64,000 nt of DNA from Akkermansia massiliensis (GTDB lineage: Bacteria; Verrucomicrobiota; Verrucomicrobiia; Verrucomicrobiales; Akkermansiaceae). The stretch spans positions 2,852,001 to 2,916,000 of the forward strand of contig NZ_CP072036.1 in the NCBI RefSeq assembly GCF_018847375.1, written 5' to 3'. Positions 1 through 9,214 of the stretch are shown here, piece after piece; the first letter of the stretch is position 1; each line of letters begins with the position of its first letter. The notes under the pieces were generated by a model. The model had not been told where the DNA came from. It saw only the letters and a program-made list of their open reading frames with translations, and did not search any database. A program made the translations under genes and the position numbers.

Positions 1-576
1 GAAATCTCCCAACTGATGCTTCACGACAGCGTGGCCACGCGTCCGGAATGCCCCACAGACCGGGGCATCGGCATCAGCAAAATGACTCCCGCCCTGCTCA
101 ATGCAGTGGAACGCCTGATGGAACTGCTGGAAACTCCCGCGGACATCCCCGTCTTCCTTCCCCTGGTGCGGCAGGAAATCTATTACCGTCTCCTGATGGA
201 CGAACAGGGAGGGCGCCTGAGACAGATCGTCGTGGCTGAAAGCCATAGCAGCCAGATAGCAAAAGCCATTGACTGGATAAAAAAGCACTTCGACCAGCCG
301 TTGAGCATCGGGGAACTGGCAAGCCGCGCCGGCATGAGCCCGTCCAGCTTCCACCAGCACTTCCGTACCCTCACGGCCATCAGCCCGCTTCAATTCCAGA
401 AACGCATCCGCCTCAATGAGGCCCGCCGCCTGATGCTTGTGGAAAACATGGACGCAGGAAACGCCTCCTTCCGCGTTGGGTACGAAAGCCCTACCCAATT
501 CAACCGGGAATACAAGCGCATGTTCGGCAACCCGCCGCGGACGGACATTAAAAGGCTGCAAACCATGCCAATCTGA
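1..576 (+). CDS. AraC-family transcriptional regulator (3' part)
   Basis: The reading frame is open from the first base, so the gene starts upstream of the window; the first ATG at 16 is probably internal. The visible 190 residues hold the end of an AraC_N-type sensor region followed by a C-terminal double helix-turn-helix. The first helix pair is seen in SIGELASRAGMSPSSFHQHF and the second around ASFRVGYESPTQFNREYKRM, which is the classic AraC signature. It should bind DNA next to a target promoter as an activator or repressor. The effector and targets are not visible. No clear terminator follows before the CRISPR array. Confidence 0.9.
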   Translation, partial: EISQLMLHDSVATRPECPTDRGIGISKMTPALLNAVERLMELLETPADIPVFLPLVRQEIYYRLLMDEQGGRLRQIVVAESHSSQIAKAIDWIKKHFDQPLSIGELASRAGMSPSSFHQHFRTLTAISPLQFQKRIRLNEARRLMLVENMDAGNASFRVGYESPTQFNREYKRMFGNPPRTDIKRLQTMPI

Positions 577-754
577 GAGGTAAACGGAAGAGAGCCGTCA
601 TCCCGTTCCACTACGGATTCTTACCGTCCTTTCTTAAAATAACAGGGGAACAGACCAAACACCAAACGATACGGTTGCGGAAAATAAAGCTTTGATCTGC
701 TCCTCTTTCAAGAAGCAGTGCATGAGCGGCTTGCGCCCCGCGCAGACATGTGGA
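577..754. other. Spacer between regulator gene and trailer end of CRISPR array
   Basis: I see no convincing ORF, RNA gene or strong hairpin here. If the array is transcribed leftwards, this is the region where array transcription would have to end. Confidence 0.4.
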
Positions 755-2405
755 CTTTCAATTAACGCACTCGTGAGAGTGCGACTAAAGATGCTTTCAC
801 GGATAGGGCCGCCGGAACCGTTTCAATCCACGCACTCGTGAGAGTGCGACATCACCAATTCCGGCGACGCGGAAGTGATGAAAAGTTTCAATCCACGCAC
901 TCGTGAGAGTGCGACCAGGCCATATAAGCCAGGGGACTTTCATTTTCGGTTTCAATCCACGCACTCGTGAGAGTGCGACCAGGCTATCACCCTGGCGGAA
1001 TACAAGCTTATCGTTTCAATCCACGCACTCGTGAGAGTGCGACGCGAGGCTGGCGCGGGCGTCGTCCACGCGTTTTTGGTTTCAATCCACGCACTCGTGA
1101 GAGTGCGACGGATGATGATAAAGCCGGATGGCTGAATACTGCTGTTTCAATCCACGCACTCGTGAGAGTGCGACCTATTATGATGGGGTGTACAAGGCGC
1201 GGGTGCGTGTTTCAATCCACGCACTCGTGAGAGTGCGACGCGCCAATATCTAAAAACAGATTATCCGATAACAGTTTCAATCCACGCACTCGTGAGAGTG
1301 CGACGGGACACGGCAAGCCGCAAAAAGTGGACGTGGAAGTTTCAATCCACGCACTCGTGAGAGTGCGACTTCCTTCACCACCTCGCGGAAATCCAGGTAG
1401 ATGTTTCAATCCACGCACTCGTGAGAGTGCGACCTCCATTAATCTGAATCAGTGGGTATGGGTTATTGTTTCAATCCACGCACTCGTGAGAGTGCGACGC
1501 GGCGGATATGGCCGCATGATGCTCTCCGCAGAGTTTCAATCCACGCACTCGTGAGAGTGCGACTTTCTCCGGTGAGATATTTTTCAAGGTATTTCCTGTT
1601 TCAATCCACGCACTCGTGAGAGTGCGACCCCATCATGCGGGTGAAGGTAGGAGATAAAGTTGTTTCAATCCACGCACTCGTGAGAGTGCGACATCCCTGG
1701 CCGAGGTGATAGAAAGCCTCCGAAGGGTTTCAATCCACGCACTCGTGAGAGTGCGACCGGGAACGAAGTTGACCATGACGCCCCAAAAACGGTTTCAATC
1801 CACGCACTCGTGAGAGTGCGACCCGTCCTGGCCGAAAGAATGCCACGTCAGCACCTGTTTCAATCCACGCACTCGTGAGAGTGCGACAACTGGATAGAGC
1901 AAAAACGCCCCATGCCAAACAGTTTCAATCCACGCACTCGTGAGAGTGCGACTTGTTCTGTGAAGTGTTTAAAAAATGCCACGGCGGTTTCAATCCACGC
2001 ACTCGTGAGAGTGCGACGTCCTGGTGGGTACGGCGCGGGGATTTTTACGAAGTTTCAATCCACGCACTCGTGAGAGTGCGACACCTTGAAAAAGCTTGCC
2101 AAGCGGAAAAACAAGGTTTCAATCCACGCACTCGTGAGAGTGCGACGGCAAACCGGGAACAGACGTGCATTGAAATCGCTGTTTCAATCCACGCACTCGT
2201 GAGAGTGCGACCATTATAACGCTTTAAATGCTAGCGTGTTAGGAGTTTCAATCCACGCACTCGTGAGAGTGCGACCTGGATGACATGCACCAGTTGGACG
2301 CCGTTGGAGGTTTCAATCCACGCACTCGTGAGAGTGCGACCTGGATGACATGCACCAGTTGGACGCCGTTGGAGGTTTCAATCCACGCACTCGTGAGAGT
2401 GCGAC
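755..2405 (-). CRISPR. CRISPR array, type I-C-like repeats, 26 repeats and 25 spacers
   Basis: A 31-bp repeat recurs every 64-66 bp. On the plus strand it begins GTTTCAATCC and ends GAGAGTGCGAC. Repeat starts are 755, 820, 885, 949, 1013, 1079, 1144, 1209, 1274, 1339, 1403, 1468, 1533, 1598, 1662, 1727, 1792, 1857, 1922, 1987, 2052, 2116, 2181, 2245, 2310 and 2375. Spacers are 33-35 bp. The repeat contains CGCACTC and GAGTGCG arms around a 4-nt loop, and on the minus strand ends in ATTGAAAC, the 5' handle expected for type I-C crRNAs. I therefore infer leftward transcription with the leader near 2406. The copy at 755 is degenerate (changes at its left end), as expected for the oldest, trailer-end repeat. 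The last two spacers (2276-2309 and 2341-2374) are identical. No cas gene lies in the window, so function depends on cas genes elsewhere. Confidence 0.98.
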
Positions 2406-2741
2406 GGCCTGGACGCCTATGGCTTGAGTATCAACAGCGCAACGGGTGTTTTGCGCCAACCTCCCATGGAGGCACACATATTCCAGGCCGTAAAAAAGAG
2501 ATGATAGTTGTCAAGATTAGAACCCCAACGGATTACGTAAATCGCCGGTGTCCCGGGAATTTTCTGTGAGCTTGGGGTTGGCGGAAGGGAGACCGGGAGA
2601 CGCGCTTTTCATGCGTTAAAAAGCCCACATCTCCGGCAACCAGGGCCTGTGCACGATGCAGGAATATCCTAGCCTGTTCCCTCTTTCCCGTCCAGAATTT
2701 TGCAGGCCCCTCCCCGGAAACCGCCTTATTCTCTTTTCCAC
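2406..2741. other. Leader-side flank of the CRISPR array with a possible coding remnant
   Basis: If the array runs leftwards this is where the leader and its promoter should be. It is not strongly AT-rich, and I found only a TTGACA on the minus strand (2514-2509) without a good -10 at 16-18 bp. Directly next to the last repeat, an open stretch (2403-2504, plus strand) reads like the end of a protein, including GLSINSATGVL, which resembles repeats in bacterial Ig-like domains, and stops at a TGA. It has no start of its own. It may be a gene remnant or chance. Confidence 0.3.
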
Positions 2742-2783
2742 AAAAGAAAAGGCGCCCCGGGACTGCCGTGGTCCCGAAGCGCC
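2742..2783 (-). terminator. Rho-independent terminator of the acyltransferase gene
   Basis: GGCGC and CGGGAC arms (2751-2763) pair with GTCCCG and GCGCC (2771-2783). On the minus strand the hairpin is followed by TTTTCTTTT (2750-2742). It lies 20 bp past the stop of the minus-strand acyltransferase gene. Confidence 0.8.
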
Positions 2784-2803
2784 CTGCGGAAAATATCCGC
2801 GGT

Positions 2804-3958
2804 TTACATAATGCTTTTGCGCGTCCACCTGTTCAGGCTCAACAGCCATACCAGCGCCAGGGAGACGGCGGAGGCCAGGCAGGCCAGCAACGGTATTTTC
2901 ACGGCGGCGGGGAGCCCCCCCATTCCAATGAAGTTCACGAAGTCATAGGAACACTGGACAAAGAAGAAGTGGCACAGGTACACGCCGAAGGTGAGCGCCG
3001 CCACCTTGCCCAGCACCGGGCTGGGCTTGATCCTGAGCCTGCTGACGATGGCAAAGATGGCAAAGGTCATCAGGAAGACGTTGATGCCGGAGAAGTACCA
3101 GAGTACCTCAAGCTTGGAATATTGGCCGGGGAAGTGCTTCTGCGTTTCCAGGAAGCCGAAGAACGTGACGGCAAAGCCGACCAGGAAGAGGGGAACAGTG
3201 ATGGCGAGCATCTTTTTCCAGCTCCAGGCCAGCGGGTATTTGGCCAGGTAATGGGCCAGCACCATGTACCCCAGGAAGCCGGCAAAGTTATAGAACATGC
3301 CGTACGGGTTCCAGTCGCAAACGCCCAGAATGCCCATGTTGCCGTAATTGCCTTCATAGCCCAGCGCCGGGGCAAGCATCTGGAGGTAGGGGAGAGTCAT
3401 GCTGAATACCCAGATGCCCAGGAAGATTTTCACATCCTTCCTTTTGGCCTGCGTCAGCCACGCGCTCATGATGGGCATGAAGAGGTAGAGACCCACCAGC
3501 ATGTATACGTACCACAGGGGCGTGGTGTCATAGTTGAAGTTGAAGAGAAAGGTGTAAAGCTTGCCGACGGTGGCGCTCCAGGTGTAGTTGTCCATCACGA
3601 TGTTGGGGCTGGCCGTATGCACGCCCGCGGCAAAGTAGCCGAAGTAGAGCAAGGGAAGCACCAGGGACCAGACGACGAGCGGAATCAGCACCCTTTTGAG
3701 GCGCTTGGAGTAAAAAGCGCCCATTTCCATGGTGACGGGAAAGAGCAGCACGCCGGAGATCATGGCGAACAGCGGCACGCACGGCCGCACCAGACTGCCC
3801 CAGAAGACGGCGGATTTAAAGTTGAAGGTGCCGTCAAAACTGCCTACGAACGGATCGCAGCAATGGGCCACTACAACGAGAAAACAGGCCAGGATGCGCA
3901 GGAAGTCAACCCAGGCGATGTGGGTGCCGTGGGAGGTCAGTGGTTGGTTGGTGCTCAT
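2804..3958 (-). CDS. Acyltransferase-3 family membrane protein
   Basis: This 384-residue polytopic protein begins with HIAWVDFLRILACFLVVVAH, the N-terminal signature of the acyltransferase 3 family (OafA/YrhL-like O-acetyltransferases), with the family histidine in the first membrane helix. About ten hydrophobic segments follow. Family members transfer an acyl group, usually acetyl, onto surface glycans or other carbohydrates at the cytoplasmic membrane. The gene stands alone on the minus strand with its own terminator, away from the polysaccharide locus at 22.8-52 kb, so its acceptor cannot be inferred from context. The substrate is unknown. Confidence 0.85.
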   Translation of the reverse strand: MSTNQPLTSHGTHIAWVDFLRILACFLVVVAHCCDPFVGSFDGTFNFKSAVFWGSLVRPCVPLFAMISGVLLFPVTMEMGAFYSKRLKRVLIPLVVWSLVLPLLYFGYFAAGVHTASPNIVMDNYTWSATVGKLYTFLFNFNYDTTPLWYVYMLVGLYLFMPIMSAWLTQAKRKDVKIFLGIWVFSMTLPYLQMLAPALGYEGNYGNMGILGVCDWNPYGMFYNFAGFLGYMVLAHYLAKYPLAWSWKKMLAITVPLFLVGFAVTFFGFLETQKHFPGQYSKLEVLWYFSGINVFLMTFAIFAIVSRLRIKPSPVLGKVAALTFGVYLCHFFFVQCSYDFVNFIGMGGLPAAVKIPLLACLASAVSLALVWLLSLNRWTRKSIM

Positions 3959-4469
3959 GGATGTGTGGTAGGGAAAATTGCCGCATCGTCGCGGACGTTC
4001 CAGGAAATATACCCGTTTCCCGGAAACGTTCTATCACAAAATGGGGAAAAGAAACAAAAGCGCCCAGGAACAGGCCTACGAGAGCGGAAGAAAGCCCGGG
4101 AAGAAGCTAAAAACAGCGGCAAGCCAGTCAGAAGAGGCCGCGTTTCCTGTGGATTTCAACTTTTTTGCCGCCCGAAGGGCGCAATAAACGCCGCAGGCCC
4201 TCTTCCGTGCTACTTTAACTTTTCACCGTTTGCCGGAGGGAATTTCTTGTATCCGGCAGAGTTTATCTTTTACCCAACCGGGTAAGCCCGGTTTTCCCGC
4301 CCTTGCAAGAAAAATCCCTCCGCAGGGCTTCGGCGGCAGTTCATCCAATGAAGGCCGCCCGGCCTTCATTCCCAGGAGGGCGTTTTCCGTTTGGACTGCG
4401 GGGGCATTTTCCTGCGCTGTCTTTATACTCATAATCACGCCGCCTGGGAGCCAGGGTTCAAGGCTCCCC
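3959..4469. other. 511-bp intergenic region with a perfect hairpin
   Basis: No convincing gene is present; short ORFs here lack ribosome sites and coding character. It holds two hairpins: AACCGGG/CCCGGTT around a 4-nt loop (4276-4293) and a 10-bp perfect stem at 4347-4370. It must include the promoter of the acyltransferase gene and the 3' end of the putA transcript. Confidence 0.5.
4347..4370. repeat. Perfect 10-bp inverted repeat downstream of putA
   Basis: AATGAAGGCC, a GCCC loop, then GGCCTTCATT form a perfect stem. No T-tract follows on either strand, so it is not a standard intrinsic terminator. It may stabilise the 3' end of the putA mRNA or pause polymerase. Confidence 0.5.
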
Positions 4470-7400
4470 TCACGCCCCGGCCGTCTTGAAACTGCCCGGA
4501 GGCGGGATGATGTTGCCGTAGCGGTGAACGGTTTCGGAAACGGCTTGTTCCCGGAAATAGCCCAGCAGTTCCAGGCGTCCGTTGGCAAGCACGGGCCGGT
4601 CCAGCACTTCCACATCCCGGGCGCGTGCGGCATTCGCCAGAGCCTCGGAGATGCCCGTTCCACGCAGGAATTTCACGCCCTGGGCTGCCTCCGGCATCCG
4701 GTCGATGAGTTCGGCTTCCGTCTCCACCGTCAGGGACGCATAGTAACCGTTCATTTTCTGAATCCAGGGATGGCCTTCCTCCACGCTCAGGTGCAGGGCT
4801 GCTCCGCACAGTTTCGCGCCCAGCAGCAGGATGGCGGCGTCAGCGTCAGACATGTTTTCCACACGGGCCAGTATCCCCTTCACGGGTACGTAACGGAATG
4901 TGTTGTTTTCCCCGTAGATATGGGAAGGGTCATGCTCCACGCCGAATTCCTCCATCCACCACTTGGCCTGGGAACCGGCCGCGGAACGGATGCGCTTGGC
5001 GCAGTCCGGCAGTTCGGAGCACAGCTTTTCCACCAGCCCGGTGATGCGTTCCCCCGGCGTGCGCAGTTTCTGCGGGAGCGCCTTTTCCTCCCAGCTTCCC
5101 AGCATGGTGAGGTAGTTGGGGCCGCCGGCCTTGGAGCCGGGCCCCATGGAGGAGTGGTTCCACCCGCCGAACGGCTGGCGGCGCACGATGGCGCCGGTGA
5201 TGACGCGGTTGATGTACGCATTGCCCACCTGCACCTTGCTTTTCCACAGGGCGATTTCCCGTTCATCCAGGGACTGAAGTCCCCCGGTGAGGCCGAATTC
5301 GGAGTCGTTCTGGATGTCAATGGCTTCCTCCAGGTTTTCCGCACGGATGATGCCCAGCACCGGGCCGAAGCATTCCGTCTGATGGAACCAGCTTCCAGGC
5401 TTCACGCCCAACCGGATGCCGGGCGACCAGAGGCACGGGTTGTCTTCCGAGGGTTCCGGCTTGAGCAGCCATTCCTCCCCGGGTTCCAGTTGCGTGAGCG
5501 CCCGGAGCAGGTCGCCTTCCGGTTCCTTGATGAGCGGCGTCACCACGGAGCTGACCTCCCAGGAGCCCCCCACCTTCAGGCTGGCTGCGGCATCCTTCAA
5601 CTGGCGCAAGAAGGCCGGGTTGTCATAGACGGAGGCCTCCACAATAGCCACGCTGGCGGCGGAGCATTTCTGCCCGGAATGGCCGAAGGCGCTTTTTACC
5701 AAATCTTTCACGGCCTGGTCCGGGTCCGCCGTGGCGGTGATGACCATGGCGTCCTTCCCGCTGGTTTCAGCCAGCACATGCAGGTCCGGCCGCAGTTCAC
5801 GCAGCATTTTCCCGGTGCGGTAGGAGCCCGTCATGATGATGCCGTTCAGGCGCGGATCCATCAGGAATTTGTGGGAAATTTCATTGCGCGGCATCGGCAC
5901 GAATTGAAGCACGCTCTTAGGTACCCCGGCGCGCCAGAACGCCTGGACGATCTGCCAGGCCGTATAAACGGCCAGCTCGGACGGCTTGAACACCACCGTG
6001 TTCCCCGCCATCAGCGCGGCGGCCACCCCGCCCGTGGGAATGGCGAAGGGGAAGTTCCAGGGAGACATCACGCAAACGGTACCCAGCGGGGTCATTTCCA
6101 CGCCGTCGTTCATGCCGTCGCGGTCCAGCCCTTCCGCATAATAGCGGCAGAAGTCTATGGCCTCACTCACTTCCACGTCCGCCTCCGTGGGCACCTTTCC
6201 GGCGTCCCTCACCATGGCTGCAATGGCCTCCCCCCGGATTCTGGACAGCTCCTGCGCCGCCTGGTGCAGGATTTCAGCGCGTTCGCCAACGCTCTTGGAC
6301 GCCCAGGAGGCGCGGGCCTTGTCCGCCGTGTCCAGCGCGTGTTCAATCTGGTCAAAGTCCGCATACGCGAATTTGTAGGAGACTTCATTGTGGCGGGACG
6401 GGTCGCGCCCCACGCCCCACAGGTTGGTCGTGATTTCCTCACCGTTGATGACCAGGGGAATTTCCTCGCCGGATTTTTCCTTTTCCGCGGCAATCAGGCC
6501 GTTGATCCATTCCGCATTCTGCCGCAGGGACCAGTCCGTATCACGCTCATTGGCAAAGGCGTCCCGGTAATGCGTGGGCTGCACGGGGTCCGTAGCGCGG
6601 TTCTGCGTACGGTTGGGGCCGTATTTCACGTCGTCCTTCTCCTGGCAGGCTTTTAAGAACCGCTTTTTTTGCGCCTCCCAGCTCCGGGAGCCCGGCGTCA
6701 TGCCGAAGAGGTCATGCAGGAAGTTTTCCTCACTGGTGTTTTCATCCAGCCGCCGCACCAGGTAGGCAATCGCGCTGTGGAAGTCTTCCTTCAGCACCAC
6801 AGGGGCATACAGCAGCAGGCCGTCCGCCGCCTGGCGGATGACGCGCGCCTGATGGTTCGCCATCCCCTCCAGCATTTCAAATTCCACATGGTCCCGGACG
6901 CCTTCCCGCTCACGCAGCAGCATGGCATAACACAAGTCAAACAGGTTGTGGGAGGCAACGCCGAACTGCACATATCTGGCGTTCTCCGGCATGCAGCCGT
7001 AATGGAGCATTCTCTTGTAGTTGGCGTCCACCTGGGCCTTCGTGCCGTATGGGGCCTGCGCCCAGTCATGCATGGAGGCCTCCACTTTCTCCATCGCCAG
7101 GTTGGCGCCTTTCACCAGGCGTATCTTGATGCGCGCGCCGCCCTTCTCCACCCGCTCCTTCGCCCAGGCGCACAGCTTCATTTGTTCCTCCCAGGAGTCC
7201 GGCAAATAAGCCTGGAGCACAATCCCGGCTTCCATCTGCATGAATTCATCCTCCATCAGCGTGCGCTTGAACGCTTCCGCCGTCAGGTGGAGGTCACGGT
7301 ATTCCTCCATGTCCAGATTCACGAATTTGGGTCTTTTGGAGCCGTCCGGCAGTGTCACCGCATTCGTGATGGCCGCCCGGTACAGGATGCGCAGGCGCTC

Positions 7401-8051
7401 CTGAATCAGCTGCACGGTTTCTTCAAAGGCCACCAGATGAATCTGGCTGAAAATGGCTGAAATCTTGACGGAAATATAATCGCAGTCCTTGTCCGCCAGG
7501 CGGTCCACGACCTGCTGGAGGCGGTGGTGGGCCTCGCTTTCACCCAGAATGGCCTCTCCCAGCTGGTTGATGTTCATCCGGATGCCGGCCTTGCGCCTGC
7601 GGCGCAGGTGGGAGCGCAGTTTTCCATCCTCCGCCGGAAGAATCACGTTGGAGCTCTCCTTCCGCAACTGGCTGGTAATCATGGGCATCACTACGCCGGG
7701 AAATTGTACGGAGAATTTGTCCCCCAGCTTCATGGCGAACCGGTCCGCGGCGGACAAATAACGGGGAATACCGTAGCCGTCCAGCAGGTAGCGGAACAGC
7801 TCCGCGCCCCGCGCCGGCGAGGAAGGGCGGAACACGCGGTCCGCCAGCGCCAGCGTAAAGGCCTTGCCCGCAGGGTCGTTCATCATGCGCTCCATCTGCT
7901 CCGCCTGCTTTTTCTCCTTCCTGCGCATCCCGGCATTCGACTGTTTCAGAATGGATTCCGCCAGTTCCACAGCCTTGGCGGCCAGTTGCTGGTCAGTCCA
8001 TTTGTCACGGCGCGCCGCCGCCATCATGTCCGGGATGGATGAGTCTGTCAT
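4470..8051 (-). CDS. putA: Bifunctional proline dehydrogenase / L-glutamate gamma-semialdehyde dehydrogenase
   Basis: This 1193-residue enzyme oxidises proline to glutamate. The N-terminal half (about residues 60-480) is the FAD-binding PRODH barrel, recognisable from ILPAEDGKLRSHL, IRLVKGAN and QFGVASHN. The second half is an aldehyde dehydrogenase with MSPWNFPFAIPTGGVAAAL (NAD binding), ETSGKD (catalytic Glu about 762) and GQKCSA (catalytic Cys about 796), with the normal 34-residue spacing. No N-terminal ribbon-helix-helix domain is seen, so it is probably not an autoregulatory repressor. I chose the ATG at 8051 because the 38 residues further upstream are not family-like. It links proline use to respiration and glutamate supply. 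Confidence 0.95.
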   Translation of the reverse strand: MTDSSIPDMMAAARRDKWTDQQLAAKAVELAESILKQSNAGMRRKEKKQAEQMERMMNDPAGKAFTLALADRVFRPSSPARGAELFRYLLDGYGIPRYLSAADRFAMKLGDKFSVQFPGVVMPMITSQLRKESSNVILPAEDGKLRSHLRRRRKAGIRMNINQLGEAILGESEAHHRLQQVVDRLADKDCDYISVKISAIFSQIHLVAFEETVQLIQERLRILYRAAITNAVTLPDGSKRPKFVNLDMEEYRDLHLTAEAFKRTLMEDEFMQMEAGIVLQAYLPDSWEEQMKLCAWAKERVEKGGARIKIRLVKGANLAMEKVEASMHDWAQAPYGTKAQVDANYKRMLHYGCMPENARYVQFGVASHNLFDLCYAMLLREREGVRDHVEFEMLEGMANHQARVIRQAADGLLLYAPVVLKEDFHSAIAYLVRRLDENTSEENFLHDLFGMTPGSRSWEAQKKRFLKACQEKDDVKYGPNRTQNRATDPVQPTHYRDAFANERDTDWSLRQNAEWINGLIAAEKEKSGEEIPLVINGEEITTNLWGVGRDPSRHNEVSYKFAYADFDQIEHALDTADKARASWASKSVGERAEILHQAAQELSRIRGEAIAAMVRDAGKVPTEADVEVSEAIDFCRYYAEGLDRDGMNDGVEMTPLGTVCVMSPWNFPFAIPTGGVAAALMAGNTVVFKPSELAVYTAWQIVQAFWRAGVPKSVLQFVPMPRNEISHKFLMDPRLNGIIMTGSYRTGKMLRELRPDLHVLAETSGKDAMVITATADPDQAVKDLVKSAFGHSGQKCSAASVAIVEASVYDNPAFLRQLKDAAASLKVGGSWEVSSVVTPLIKEPEGDLLRALTQLEPGEEWLLKPEPSEDNPCLWSPGIRLGVKPGSWFHQTECFGPVLGIIRAENLEEAIDIQNDSEFGLTGGLQSLDEREIALWKSKVQVGNAYINRVITGAIVRRQPFGGWNHSSMGPGSKAGGPNYLTMLGSWEEKALPQKLRTPGERITGLVEKLCSELPDCAKRIRSAAGSQAKWWMEEFGVEHDPSHIYGENNTFRYVPVKGILARVENMSDADAAILLLGAKLCGAALHLSVEEGHPWIQKMNGYYASLTVETEAELIDRMPEAAQGVKFLRGTGISEALANAARARDVEVLDRPVLANGRLELLGYFREQAVSETVHRYGNIIPPPGSFKTAGA

Positions 8052-8210
8052 AACGGTCCGAAGACTAGCCCCGGACAGGGGCAAAATCAAGCCAATTTGC
8101 CGGGCCCTTCCTGTGGAGAAGGGAATCACGAAGAAAAAACGCGTCCCTTGATTCCGTGACGGCAACCGGGAAGCCTTCCTGTCCGTTTCCGGAAGCTCCG
8201 GAAAACCGCA

Positions 8211-9200
8211 TCAATCATACCGCGCGGCAGCCAGGCGAGCCCTCCTCAGCTCTTCCCGGAGCTGGTGCGCGCGCCTGCCGCAAACGCTGGCGCGGTCCAT
8301 GTCCCGCACTTCCTCCAGAACGGCAACCGCCCGGTTGAAAGCCTCCTCACTCTCCGCCGTGTGGGCGTCCCGGTACAGCGCTTCTTCCAGCCGGACCCAG
8401 AGGGGATGCACCATGGAGAGCAGGATCAACTGGCGTTCTTCCACGGGAAGGGAGGGATCATCCGCCCTTTTCCGCCACGCTTCCAGGCATTTCCGGATGG
8501 AAGGGGCATCACAGGCCTGGAAGGATTCGCAGAGGAGCGCCGCCGTTTCCCGGTTTTTCTCCAGGCGGCGGGCTGCCGCGCGGGCGTTCAGAAAGGCCGG
8601 AACCGTGCAATTCAGTTTTTCCAGGCGTTTCATCGTTCCCGGATAATCCCGGAACCAGGCTTCCGCCGGCACCGGTTCCAACGCCCGGCAAATGGCGGCG
8701 GCCTCCTCCGCAGGGTCTCCACCCTTCGGAACGTCATTCACCAAAGTCACCGGGCGCACGCGCCGGGCCTTATCCGCCAGCAGGGCCGCCTTTTCCCGCA
8801 GGGATGCGGCATGCGCTCCCCCTTCCACCAAGTCAAATACACGCCCCCTGGAATCAAGCAAAACCACCGCAGGCAGCACGCGCACGCCATGCTCCGCAGC
8901 ACGGAACAGGCTGCCGCCTTCTTCCCAATCCTTCACGGAGGGACGTTTGGGCACTGTGACAAACTGCACGTCACGGACATGTTCATCCAGCGCACGGCGT
9001 TCTTCCGTTCCTGGACGGAGCGCCTTCAGCCAGCGGGCTTCCGCCGCGCCGGGCTCCGCAGAACCGTACACCACCAGCACAGGCGGCGGCGGAGAAGGAG
9101 CCGCGGCGCAGGAAGCGGGGGAATCCTCCGCTTCCGCACGGCCCGGAACCGCCGTCACCAGCGCCAGGCAAACAGACGCAATAACCGCTGCAACCTTCAT
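8211..9200 (-). CDS. Exported thioredoxin-fold-like hypothetical protein
   Basis: The protein has 329 residues and a clear Sec signal peptide at residues 1-25 (hydrophobic core then an AEAED boundary). After a Pro-rich linker comes PPVLVVYGSAEPGAAEARWLK, then a segment ending VRVLPAVVLLDSRGRVF; this strand pattern with a probable cis-proline resembles a thioredoxin fold. The usual CxxC is missing, so redox activity is doubtful. The C-terminal half is helical and unrecognised. It is likely periplasmic and lies 14 bp past the stop of the jag-like gene, so the two are probably co-transcribed. The specific function is unknown. Confidence 0.65.
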   Translation of the reverse strand: MKVAAVIASVCLALVTAVPGRAEAEDSPASCAAAPSPPPPVLVVYGSAEPGAAEARWLKALRPGTEERRALDEHVRDVQFVTVPKRPSVKDWEEGGSLFRAAEHGVRVLPAVVLLDSRGRVFDLVEGGAHAASLREKAALLADKARRVRPVTLVNDVPKGGDPAEEAAAICRALEPVPAEAWFRDYPGTMKRLEKLNCTVPAFLNARAAARRLEKNRETAALLCESFQACDAPSIRKCLEAWRKRADDPSLPVEERQLILLSMVHPLWVRLEEALYRDAHTAESEEAFNRAVAVLEEVRDMDRASVCGRRAHQLREELRRARLAAARYD

Positions 9201-9214
9201 GAAAACTGCCGGCT

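Noticed and set aside
2486..2514. Minus-strand TTGACA as a leader promoter for the CRISPR array
   Set aside because: No acceptable -10 lies at 15-19 bp spacing, so I could not support a promoter call.
967..2569. Several ORFs on both strands inside the CRISPR array
   Set aside because: They are translations of the repeat (recurring SIHALVRVR and NPRTRESAT) and not genes.
2768..4285. A 505-codon open frame antisense to the acyltransferase gene
   Set aside because: It begins inside the terminator hairpin and its product has no hydrophobic or domain pattern, unlike the minus-strand membrane protein.
4230..6656. An 808-codon open frame antisense to putA
   Set aside because: It is a shadow of the high-GC codon bias of putA, whose own motifs are complete; the antisense protein is His/Arg/Gly-rich with no family features.
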